From SZUA-217 sp036446835 (GTDB taxonomy: Bacteria > Actinomycetota > Acidimicrobiia > Spongiisociales > ZC4RG35), in assembly GCA_036446835.1 (NCBI GenBank), contig JAZFTT010000178.1:1-23131 (forward strand): a DNA stretch of 23,131 nucleotides. Reading direction: 5' to 3'. The first letter of the stretch is position 1, and every line of letters starts with the position of its first letter. The position numbers were made by a program, and so were the translations under genes. Below the pieces are notes generated by a model that had not been told where the DNA came from, made no database searches, and saw only the letters and a list, made by a program, of their open reading frames with translations. Shown here in pieces: positions 14,668 through 21,523 of the stretch.

Positions 14668-15417
14668 TCAGCGAGCTCCCAGGAAGTCTGCTGATGCCCT
14701 GATGTATCTGAGGAAAAGGGATCGATCACCGGAAACGACTCGATCCAACCTCATGTTGATGGGTGGTTGCAGCGGCTCCCCATGAGCGATTCGCTTCGAC
14801 TCCCCCAGAGCCAGCATCGGCGACATGGTGATGTTGATCTCGTCGCCCATGCCGGCGGCCATCAGGACGCTGTTGACGGTGGGGCCACCTTCGCAGAGGA
14901 TCACTTTCGCCGCACCGAGATGATCGACGATTCCGTTGCCATCCAGGTTGTCGATCTGGGCGACATCGGCCACCTCAGATAACGCATCCAGACGGTCCTG
15001 GTCGGCCTCGTTTCCGGTCAGGATCGTGGGACGCTCATCGGGGTCGGAGAAGACCCGGGCCTCCGGGTTCAGACTGAGACTCCGGGTGAGGATCACCATC
15101 CGGGGAACGCCTTCCAATCCAGCTTTGGCTCGGTAGCGACTCATCTCCTCACTCATCCGCACCGGCCCCATGCCCTCAGAACGGATCGTCTCGGCGCCCA
15201 TGAGGACGACGTCGGCCACCGCCCTCATCGCCAGAAAGAGAGCGCGGTCGTCTGCGTCGTTCAGAGCACTGGCTCCGCCATCCACGGCGGTGCCACCGTC
15301 CACCGACTCGACCATGTTGAACATCACCCACGGTCTGTCCTCTCGCACTCTCTTCTGAGAGAAGAGCATCTCCAGGATGTCGATCGGATCTCCCGCTGGC
15401 TCCAGAGTGCGAAACAT
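14668..15417 (-). CDS. Pyrimidine reductase family (RibD C-terminal/DHFR-like) protein
   Basis: A 249-residue NADPH-dependent reductase of the RibD C-terminal superfamily. Seen: VMFNMVESVDGGTAVDGGAS at 31-50 (the substrate/cofactor strand with conserved S-x-DG), ADVVLMGAETIRSEG at 68-82 (cofactor-binding loop), and LCEGGPTVNSVLM at 174-186 (the EGG-x-T/S signature). In riboflavin synthesis this fold reduces 5-amino-6-ribosylaminouracil phosphate; stand-alone versions common in actinobacteria may supply that step where RibD lacks it or may serve other pyrimidine substrates. No rib genes are nearby. Start at ATG 15417 with a weak AGGT upstream. It is divergent from the SRPBCC gene across 61 bases. 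Confidence 0.85.
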   Translation of the reverse strand: MFRTLEPAGDPIDILEMLFSQKRVREDRPWVMFNMVESVDGGTAVDGGASALNDADDRALFLAMRAVADVVLMGAETIRSEGMGPVRMSEEMSRYRAKAGLEGVPRMVILTRSLSLNPEARVFSDPDERPTILTGNEADQDRLDALSEVADVAQIDNLDGNGIVDHLGAAKVILCEGGPTVNSVLMAAGMGDEINITMSPMLALGESKRIAHGEPLQPPINMRLDRVVSGDRSLFLRYIRASADFLGAR

Positions 15418-15478
15418 GGTGTGAAACTACCTGATCCGTCGATCTTCGGTCTCGGGGCCTATCGTCTCGCACTCGAAT

Positions 15479-15934
15479 ATGCCAAACCATCCCGTGCGCG
15501 CCGTAAGCGTGTCGGCTCACATCCCGGCGCCACCCGTGGAGTTACTCCGCTTCATCGCCGACACCAGGAACGACCCCTTGTGGTGTCCCAATGTGGACAC
15601 CGCGGATCTGGTCGATGGTGACTCTGTCGATGTGGGATCCCGGTTCCGGTTTCATCAGCACCTCGACCGACCGGGTGGAAAGCGCATCGAGTTCGATGTC
15701 GACGTCGAGATCGTCCAACTCGACGATCATTCGGTGAAGTGGCTCGTGTCCGACAGGTTCCAGGACCGGAAGATAGAGATCACCGTGGAACCACAAGGAG
15801 AAGGAAGCCGGATCACCCAGGTGACGCAAGCCTCGTTTCACAAGTCTCCCGGCCTCGCCAAATGGGTCTACCCACGGCTGGCGCGACGGACCCTCAAGGA
15901 CCAGTTCCGCCATCTCGCAGCGCACTTCGAGTAG
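15479..15934 (+). CDS. SRPBCC family (START-like) protein
   Basis: A 151-residue protein with the helix-grip fold pattern: VSVSAHIPAPPVELLRFIAD followed by WCPNVDTADLVDG, then antiparallel strands (GSRFRFHQHL, RIEFDVDVEIVQLDD, HSVKWLVSDR, KIEITVEPQG, SRITQVTQASF) and a long C-terminal helix (RRTLKDQFRHLAAHFE). Family members bind hydrophobic ligands in a deep cavity, often as polyketide cyclases or lipid-binding proteins; here no ligand can be assigned. The start ATG 15479 lacks a clear Shine-Dalgarno. It is followed after 59 bases by the molybdopterin oxidoreductase in the same direction and may be co-transcribed. Confidence 0.75.
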   Translation: MPNHPVRAVSVSAHIPAPPVELLRFIADTRNDPLWCPNVDTADLVDGDSVDVGSRFRFHQHLDRPGGKRIEFDVDVEIVQLDDHSVKWLVSDRFQDRKIEITVEPQGEGSRITQVTQASFHKSPGLAKWVYPRLARRTLKDQFRHLAAHFE

Positions 15935-15993
15935 GACATCTCCCGCCCGGGACAAGACGCCGAGTACATTTCTCGTAGCGAACCAAAGGACAC

Positions 15994-18219
15994 ATGACCG
16001 TTCAAGACGGCACCCGAACTCAATTCCGAACCTGCCCGCTCTGTGAGGCCACGTGTGGTCTGGAAATCACAATCAAGAATGGCGCCGTGCAACGCATTCG
16101 GGGTGATCGTGAAGATGTCTTCTCCCACGGGTTCATCTGCCCCAAGGGCTCCACTCTCAAGCAACTCGAAACCGACCCTGATCGATTGCGGGCACCGCAG
16201 ATCCGCACCGACGATGGCTGGCGTGATGCCACCTGGGAGGAGGCGTTCTCCCTCATTGCCGAGCGTCTGGCGCCAATCATCGACGAGCACGGGTCCAACG
16301 CTGTTGGGGTCTACCTGGGCAACCCCAATATCCACAACCTGTCCGGGATCCTCTACAACCAGATCTTTCTCCGCGCCTTGCGCACCAAGAACATCTTCTC
16401 GGCGTCGACAGTCGACCAGATGCCCAAACACCTCTCCAGCGGTCTCATGTTCGGCCATCCGGACCTGATCCCGGTGCCGGACATCGACCGAACCGACTAT
16501 CTGCTCATGCTCGGTGCCGACCCGTATGAGTCCAACGGCAGCCTCGCCACCGCGCCCGACTGGCCGGGCCGCCTCGAAGCCATCAAGGAAAGGGGTGGTC
16601 GGGTGGTGGTGGTGGATCCTCGCCGATCGAAGACTGCGGCCAACGCCAGCGAACATCTTGTCATCCGGCCCGGCACCGACGCCCTGTTCCTCGCCGCCAT
16701 CGCTGCAACCCTGATCGAGGAGAACCTGACTGCTCCCGGTCCCAACTTCTACGAGGGTTTCGACCGGGCGGCTGCCGCGGTTGTTCCGTTCACGCCCGAA
16801 CGTGTAGCCGCCACCACACAAATCGCCGCTGACATCATCCGTCGCATCGCCCGGGAGTTGGCCACCGCCGGTTCAGCCGTGGTCTACGGTCGTGTCGGAA
16901 CTTCCACTGTCCGCCACGGCACGGTGTCCTCTTGGCTGATAGACCTCATCAACGCTCTCACCGGCAACCTCGACCGGCCAGGCGGCGCAATGTTCTCCGA
17001 GCCTGCAAGCGGCCGCCCCCGAAAGCCTCGCGGGTTCCAAACCGGACGATGGTCGTCGAGAGTCAGGGATCTGCCTGAGGTTCGCGGCGAGTTGCCTGCC
17101 GGCGTGATGGCCGAGGAGATCACCACACCCGGGGAGGGCCAGATCAAGGCGATGGTCGTCGTTGCCGGCAATCCGGTTGCGTCAACTCCCAATGCCGACC
17201 GTCTCGACGACGCCCTCGGCCAGCTCGATTTCATGGTCTCGATCGACCTCTACCGCAACGAGACCAGCCGACGCGCCCACGTGATCCTCCCGGCAACGTC
17301 TCCATTGCAGAGGACCCATTACGACCTGGCCTTTACCGGGCTGTCGGTGCGTAACGTCGCCAACTACTCCCCTGCCATTTTCCCGAACAAGGTGGGTATG
17401 GAGGAGTGGGAGATCCTGTGCAAACTCGCCGCGATCGTCGCCGGTCAGGGAGCGGACGTCGACGCCGCCGTCGTCGATGACTTCGCCTTCACCACCTATC
17501 TCGAGCACATGGTCGACGACGAGTTGTCCCCTATTCATGGTCGCGACGCCGGTGAGATCATCACGATGATCGGCGACCGACGCGGCCCGGAGCGTTTCCT
17601 CGACCTGATGCTGCGCGCCGGTCCCTACGGCGATCAATTCGGCGAGGTTTCCGACGGTCTCACTCTGGCCAAACTGGAGGCGACACCTCACGGCATCGAC
17701 TTTGGGCCGCTGCAACCGCGTCTTCCCGAGGCATTGTGCACTCCCACCGGCACCGTCGATCTCGCTCCACGACAGATCCTCGACGATCTGCCGAATCTTG
17801 AGGCAGCGATCGACGCCAAGACCAACGGCGGGTATTTGCTGGTGGGTCGTCGCCATTTGCGGTCGAACAACTCGTGGATGCACAACATCGATGTGCTGGT
17901 GAAAGGACGCGACCGGTGCACGCTTCTCATTCATCCCGACGACGCAGCAAACCTCGAGATCGACGATGGTCAACCAGCAGAGGTGGCGTCGGCAACGGGC
18001 AAGATCGTCGCAACGGCAGAGTTGACCGAGGACATCATGCCCGGTGTGGTCAGCCTGCCCCACGGCTGGGGTCATGACCGGGAGGGCATGTCCACCTCGG
18101 TGGCGACGGCGAGACCCGGCGTCAACTCGAACATCCTCAGCGACGAGAACGACCTCGACCCGCTCTCGGGCAACGCCACCCTCAACGCGATCCCGGTCAC
18201 TGTCAGCCCCGCCGGCTAG
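15994..18219 (+). CDS. Molybdopterin-dependent oxidoreductase (BisC/FdhF-like), solo
   Basis: A 741-residue catalytic subunit of the DMSO-reductase superfamily. The N-terminal 4Fe-4S site is complete (C14, C17, C21, C49; CPLCEATCG and HGFICPKG). Cofactor-binding segments follow: YLLMLGADPYESNG, VVVVDPRRSKTA, HLVIRPGTDALFL, VVYGRVGTS, MVVVAGNPVAS, and a C-terminal domain with SNNSWMHN and VVSLPHGWGH. There is no Tat signal, so it is cytoplasmic. In formate dehydrogenases and NapA the metal ligand is a Cys or Sec six residues after a conserved Asp; here D141 is followed by QMPKHL, so Cys is absent and H146 lies one residue short. No small subunit, chaperone or transporter is adjacent. AAAGGA precedes the start very closely. 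Substrate unknown. Confidence 0.85.
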   Translation: MTVQDGTRTQFRTCPLCEATCGLEITIKNGAVQRIRGDREDVFSHGFICPKGSTLKQLETDPDRLRAPQIRTDDGWRDATWEEAFSLIAERLAPIIDEHGSNAVGVYLGNPNIHNLSGILYNQIFLRALRTKNIFSASTVDQMPKHLSSGLMFGHPDLIPVPDIDRTDYLLMLGADPYESNGSLATAPDWPGRLEAIKERGGRVVVVDPRRSKTAANASEHLVIRPGTDALFLAAIAATLIEENLTAPGPNFYEGFDRAAAAVVPFTPERVAATTQIAADIIRRIARELATAGSAVVYGRVGTSTVRHGTVSSWLIDLINALTGNLDRPGGAMFSEPASGRPRKPRGFQTGRWSSRVRDLPEVRGELPAGVMAEEITTPGEGQIKAMVVVAGNPVASTPNADRLDDALGQLDFMVSIDLYRNETSRRAHVILPATSPLQRTHYDLAFTGLSVRNVANYSPAIFPNKVGMEEWEILCKLAAIVAGQGADVDAAVVDDFAFTTYLEHMVDDELSPIHGRDAGEIITMIGDRRGPERFLDLMLRAGPYGDQFGEVSDGLTLAKLEATPHGIDFGPLQPRLPEALCTPTGTVDLAPRQILDDLPNLEAAIDAKTNGGYLLVGRRHLRSNNSWMHNIDVLVKGRDRCTLLIHPDDAANLEIDDGQPAEVASATGKIVATAELTEDIMPGVVSLPHGWGHDREGMSTSVATARPGVNSNILSDENDLDPLSGNATLNAIPVTVSPAG

Positions 18220-18242
18220 ACCGGGCGAGGATGGCGATTTGC

Positions 18243-18497
18243 TCAGCGCAATACCAACGCAAGAAGAACCAGGTTCTCGTCGTCGGAGTAGTCCCAACAA
18301 AGCCGGACATCCTTACTCTGGGTCGCAGCCGAGACGATCCAGGCGCTTCCGATGTCACCTTTGATTCTTCCCTGACGAGCCCAACCCGAGAGGCTGTCGA
18401 CCAGCAAACGTCTTATCACCGCATCAATAACTCTGGCCTCGGAGTTGGTGACGGCCTGATAACTCGAATAGAACGCCTCGGTTACGACAAAGTCCAC
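18243..18497 (-). CDS. RelE/ParE-like small protein, putative toxin
   Basis: An 84-residue protein whose layout fits the RelE/ParE fold: an N-terminal strand (MDFVVTEAFY), two helices (EARVIDAVIRRLLVDSLSGW), then beta strands with a GSAWIVSAAT turn, DVRLCWDYSDD and the terminal LVLLALVLR. RelE-type proteins cleave mRNA on the ribosome or poison gyrase; the catalytic residues of the fold are variable and cannot be confirmed. GTG start at 18497 has AGGA seven bases upstream. It is divergent from an AbrB-like gene with 102 bases between, an unusual layout as antitoxin and toxin usually share one operon. Converges on the molybdoenzyme gene with 23 bases between stops. The toxin role is inference. 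Confidence 0.5.
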   Translation of the reverse strand: MDFVVTEAFYSSYQAVTNSEARVIDAVIRRLLVDSLSGWARQGRIKGDIGSAWIVSAATQSKDVRLCWDYSDDENLVLLALVLR

Positions 18498-18541
18498 TTC
18501 TACATCCTGCTTTTCACTACCCAGTTGGGGCCTTTACCCAC

Positions 18542-18572
18542 TCTAGGCAATATGGGCTAGATTCGGTATACT
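18542..18572 (+). promoter_or_regulatory. Promoter of the AbrB-like gene with overlapping inverted repeat
   Basis: A -10 hexamer TATACT (18567-18572) lies 17 bases after TAGGCA (18544-18549, four of six matches to TTGACA). An inverted repeat TCTAG (18542-18546) / CTAGA (18557-18561) overlaps the -35 and the spacer, a plausible autoregulatory operator for the AbrB-like protein. AAAGGA (about 18588-18593) serves as the ribosome binding site for GTG 18600. Confidence 0.5.
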
Positions 18573-18599
18573 TTGATTCAGAACTCGAAAGGACAAGAC

Positions 18600-18869
18600 G
18601 TGACTCAGAAACGCACGATCGTGGATGTTGATGCACGTGGACGCGTGTCGTTGGCCCGCTTTGGCCTGAAAGACACTCAACTGATTGTGGATCCGCTACC
18701 GGACGGGGGTTTGGTCTTGCATCAGGCAATAGTCCTAACCCCTGCCGAAGCAGCCCACTATCAAGACACCGAGGCCATTTCAGAGCTAAAGCGTGGGCTC
18801 GCAGACGCCCAATCGGGACGCGTGAAGAGTTTGACACTTCGCTCCGAGCCAACAGCCGCCGCCAAGTGA
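18600..18869 (+). CDS. AbrB/MazE-like swapped-hairpin protein, putative antitoxin
   Basis: An 89-residue protein starting at GTG 18600 with AAAGGA seven bases upstream; an ATG at 18573 in the same frame has no ribosome binding site and lies at the transcription start. The N-terminal 50 residues fit the AbrB/SpoVT pattern: TIVDVDARGRVSLARFGLKD, then a hairpin with a DG turn (DPLPDGGLVLHQAIVLTPAE). The C-terminal part (EAISELKRGLADAQSGRVKS) is a helix typical of antitoxins that bind RelE or VapC-type partners. Here the only partner candidate is the RelE-like gene on the opposite strand. It could alternatively be a stand-alone regulator. Confidence 0.7.
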   Translation: MTQKRTIVDVDARGRVSLARFGLKDTQLIVDPLPDGGLVLHQAIVLTPAEAAHYQDTEAISELKRGLADAQSGRVKSLTLRSEPTAAAK

Positions 18870-18909
18870 AGTCAATCCCCATGAGAGTTGGCGCCGTCGA
18901 CTCGGCCCG

Positions 18910-19029
18910 GTGACAATGCTGAACCTCCTGCGATTCAGAGAGATCGCCGACTACTCGGCAAATCCCGAGCTGACGCCCGCCGAACCTATCTCAGGAGCCG
19001 AGGCCTTTGAGCTACCCAGGCCGCGATGA
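18910..19029 (+). pseudogene. DUF1330 family protein, N-terminal remnant
   Basis: From 18910 the frame reads VTMLNLLRFREIADYSANPE then LTPAEPISGAEAFELPRPR and stops at 19027-19029. This matches the N-terminal part of DUF1330-type proteins (MLNLLRFR, then SG-x-AY), which normally continue for 60 or more residues of ferredoxin-like fold. After GAEAF the conserved part ends abruptly. The normal start residues upstream are absent too. It looks like a deletion remnant of a small stand-alone gene, not a functional ORF. Confidence 0.55.
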
Positions 19030-19110
19030 AATAGGACTTGCGGTAGGGCCGTCCCGCCCGTAATCGAGACCGCCCGACGCCTTCTCGGGACCTTTGGCAC
19101 TGGCCGGTTT

Positions 19111-19130
19111 GGTGACGATGGGTGACGATG
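19111..19130. repeat. 10-bp tandem repeat before the DsrE gene
   Basis: GGTGACGATG occurs twice directly in tandem (19111-19120, 19121-19130), immediately followed by a further GATC. It lies 20 bases upstream of the DsrE start, between the DUF1330 remnant and the operon. It could be slippage or a regulator site; the -10/-35 context is not clear. Confidence 0.5.
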
Positions 19131-19149
19131 ATCTGAGAAAGGGGCGACT

Positions 19150-19503
19150 ATGGCTCGCACACTCATCATCCTCAACGATGGGCCGTACGGAACGGAACGC
19201 AGCTACAACGGCTTGCGACTGGCGGGCTCGCTTGCCAAGCGAGATGGGGAGGTCGTGAAGGTCTTTCTCATCGGTGACGCTGCCGGCTGTGCCCGTGCGG
19301 GGCAGAATGTGCCCAAGGGCTACTACAACATAGAGGTCATGCTCAGATCCGTGATTCGACGTGGAGGCTTTGTTGGTGTCTGCGGCACCTGCATGGATGC
19401 CCGCGGCCTCGACGATGATGGCCTGGTCGACGGGTGCCATCGAAGTTCCATGGAGGAGCTCACCGACCGGACACAGGAGGCCGACAACGTCCTCGTCTTC
19501 TGA
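19150..19503 (+). CDS. DsrE family sulfur-carrier-like protein
   Basis: A 117-residue DsrE/F-like protein. It opens MARTLIILNDGPYGTERSYN, the usual nucleotide-fold start, and contains the conserved CGTCMDARG segment with C78 and C81, plus C47 and C96. DsrE-like proteins transfer sulfur as persulfide on a conserved cysteine; C78 or C96 would be the candidate here. AAAGGGG ribosome binding site sits eight bases before ATG 19150. The gap to the SQR gene is 36 bases, so the two are one operon: SQR makes zero-valent sulfur from sulfide and DsrE may accept it. No other dsr or sox gene is in the window. Confidence 0.85.
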   Translation: MARTLIILNDGPYGTERSYNGLRLAGSLAKRDGEVVKVFLIGDAAGCARAGQNVPKGYYNIEVMLRSVIRRGGFVGVCGTCMDARGLDDDGLVDGCHRSSMEELTDRTQEADNVLVF

Positions 19504-19539
19504 TCCGCTACCGAAGAGAATCCATCGGAAGGAAGCACA

Positions 19540-20697
19540 ATGAACGACTCCAGAACAGTGGTAGTTCTCGGTGGCGGCGTGGGAGGGGTCGTCTCGGCAA
19601 TGACCCTGCGCAAGCGGCTGCCGACACAGCACCGGGTGATCATGGTTGACCGGGAGAGCCGCCACCTCTTCTCGCCGTCGCTTCTCTGGTTGATGACCGG
19701 TTCACGATCCGAATCCAGTATCACCCGACCGGTCGAGAAGCTGAGCCGAAAGGGTATCGAGGTCATCCAGGATGAGATCGTCGAGATTCTGCCTGAGACA
19801 AAACAGGTTCGTCTCGACAACGGACAGACATTGGATGCCGACCATCTGGTCGTTTCTCTGGGTGCCGAGCTGGACCTGGACGCAGTTCCAGGACTTGCCG
19901 AGGCTGGACACTGCTTCTTCACCCTGTCTGGAGCCACGAGTCTGTACGACGCACTTACCAACTTCGAGGGTGGACAGATCATTGTTTTGACCGCGGCGCC
20001 GGCCTACAAGTGTCCTGCCGCACCATATGAGGCGGCCATGCTGATCAAGGATTTCTGTGGAAGAAGGGGTGTCGGCTCAGAGACCCGGGTCGACCTATAT
20101 GCCGCCGAGCCGGCACCAATGGGAGTGACCGGGCCTGATGTTTCGGCAGCGGTGCGCCAGATGGTCGAAGACCAGGAGATCGGGTATCACCCCGAGCATC
20201 AGGTGACCCACGTCGACACCGGAACCAACACTGTCTTCTTCGAGAACGGGGTGAGTGCCGGATTCGACCTCCTCGCTTTCGTGCCACCGCACCGGCCGCC
20301 GGACGTTGTGAGCAAGACCGATCTGGTCGACGAGGATGGCTGGATCACGGTCGATCGGCACACCATGGAAACGGGTCATCCGGGCGTATACGCCATAGGT
20401 GATGTCACCCGGATCCCCCTCAAAGTAGGAAAGCCGCTGCCGATGGCAGGTGTGTTTGCCGAACGCCAAGCCAAAGTCGTTGCCCGAAACATTGCCACGG
20501 CTATTACGGGTGAAGGAACTTCGACGAGATTCGACGGCCACGGCGAGTGCTTCATCGAAACCGGCTCGGGGAAGGCAGGTTTTGGTAGCGGTAACTTCTA
20601 CGCCGAACCATCGCCACAGATCAATCTTCATCCGCCGAGCCGTCGCTGGCACATTGGCAAAGTGCTGTTCGAGAAGAACTGGCTTCGCCGCTTCTGA
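19540..20697 (+). CDS. Sulfide:quinone oxidoreductase-like flavoprotein
   Basis: A 385-residue FAD-dependent NDH-2/SQR superfamily enzyme. GGGVGG (11-16) binds FAD, YAIGDVT (284-290) is the second FAD motif, and three cysteines lie where sulfide:quinone oxidoreductases have theirs: C125, C158 (APAYKCPAAPYE) and C337 (GHGECFIE). A C-terminal amphipathic helix (WHIGKVLFEKNWLRRF) would dock it on the membrane. It oxidises sulfide and passes electrons to the quinone pool. GGAAGGA precedes ATG 19540. The last 43 bases (20652-20694) recur at 22837-22879 with three synonymous changes. It converges on the cyclase gene with one base between stops, so no terminator separates them. Confidence 0.85.
   Translation: MNDSRTVVVLGGGVGGVVSAMTLRKRLPTQHRVIMVDRESRHLFSPSLLWLMTGSRSESSITRPVEKLSRKGIEVIQDEIVEILPETKQVRLDNGQTLDADHLVVSLGAELDLDAVPGLAEAGHCFFTLSGATSLYDALTNFEGGQIIVLTAAPAYKCPAAPYEAAMLIKDFCGRRGVGSETRVDLYAAEPAPMGVTGPDVSAAVRQMVEDQEIGYHPEHQVTHVDTGTNTVFFENGVSAGFDLLAFVPPHRPPDVVSKTDLVDEDGWITVDRHTMETGHPGVYAIGDVTRIPLKVGKPLPMAGVFAERQAKVVARNIATAITGEGTSTRFDGHGECFIETGSGKAGFGSGNFYAEPSPQINLHPPSRRWHIGKVLFEKNWLRRF
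20652..20694 (+). repeat. Left copy of the SQR 3'-end direct repeat
   Basis: The final 43 bases before the SQR stop codon. The right copy is 22837-22879 in the same orientation: the last 30 bases (20665-20694 and 22850-22879) are identical, and the first 13 differ at three positions. All three differences fall on third codon positions (GGC/GGA, AAA/AAG, GTG/GTA) and are synonymous. The FIST and cyclase genes lie entirely between the copies. Confidence 0.9.
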
Positions 20698-20698
20698 T

Positions 20699-21523
20699 TC
20701 AGGAACCGACGGGCCCCTCGACAAACCAGGTGTTCATCATCCCTTTGCCCTTGACCTCGATGGGCTCGCGCGCCACGCATCGAAAATCAGTCCGAATCAG
20801 CTGATGTGTTGCGGCCGAGATGTGGATTCGTCCTGGCACCCCATGGGACTCCATACGAGATGCGGTGTTAACGGTGTCTCCCCAGATGTCATATTGGAAC
20901 TTGTAGGTACCGATGACACCCCCGACCACGGATCCAGAACTGATTCCAATGCGAAAATTGGCTTTATGCCCGTGAATTGGTGGCAACGTCTCGAAATGGG
21001 CTTTCATGTCCAAGGCGAGAATGACGAGAGCTCGGGCATGATCCTCCTGCTCGAATGGAACTCCGGCCGCAGCCATGTAGCCGTCACCGATTGTGCGGAT
21101 CTTTTCCACTCCGTGCCTCTGGACCAAAGCGTCGAACTCTGAATAGACGTCATTGAGCCACGCGACCATTTCCTCAGGGGACAGGCTCTCGGCCAACGGG
21201 GTGAAACCCACGATGTCCGAGAACAGAACGCTCACCGAATCGAACCTGTCGGCAATGACACCTGAGTCGGCTTTGAGGCGTTCGGCGATCGGCGCAGGGA
21301 GGATGTTCAACAGCAGCTTCTCGGATTCGGCGCGCTCCGCATCCAGGTCGGTCATCAACGCTCGGAGCAGGTTTGCGTTTTGACCCTGCAATGTTTCGAG
21401 GCTCTGCAGTTTCCCTTGCGTACGGGTCAGCCTTTTCTTGAGAGCCCGGTTCTCCTTCTCGAGTTCGTCGAGCTTCGTCCTCGAGCCGTCGTCTGTCACG
21501 TTCCGAGCAGAACCGTCACGCAT
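20699..21523 (-). CDS. Class III adenylate cyclase with coiled-coil N-terminus
   Basis: A 274-residue soluble nucleotidyl cyclase. Residues 15-75 form a charged heptad-like coiled coil (LDELEKENRALKKRLTRTQG), a signalling linker. The catalytic domain (95-265) has metal ligands D103 (LFSDIVGF) and D147 (TIGDGYM), adenine-specifying K141 and D212 (YDIWGD), and transition-state N219 and R223 (NTASRM), so adenylyl activity is expected. The start at ATG 21523 overlaps the upstream FIST gene by 28 bases; a GTG at 21499 forms a GTGA overlap with the FIST stop and is an equally good start (266 residues). Paired with the FIST sensor it forms a two-gene cAMP module. Soluble, no membrane helix. Confidence 0.9.
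   Translation of the reverse strand: MRDGSARNVTDDGSRTKLDELEKENRALKKRLTRTQGKLQSLETLQGQNANLLRALMTDLDAERAESEKLLLNILPAPIAERLKADSGVIADRFDSVSVLFSDIVGFTPLAESLSPEEMVAWLNDVYSEFDALVQRHGVEKIRTIGDGYMAAAGVPFEQEDHARALVILALDMKAHFETLPPIHGHKANFRIGISSGSVVGGVIGTYKFQYDIWGDTVNTASRMESHGVPGRIHISAATHQLIRTDFRCVAREPIEVKGKGMMNTWFVEGPVGS

Noticed and set aside
15868..16821. 317-residue minus-strand ORF
   Set aside because: Antisense to the start of the molybdoenzyme and the SRPBCC gene; product composition is Gly/Val/Arg-rich shadow.
17182..18300. 372-residue minus-strand ORF
   Set aside because: Antisense to the molybdopterin oxidoreductase, which has clear motifs; the antisense product is low-complexity and lacks a family signature.
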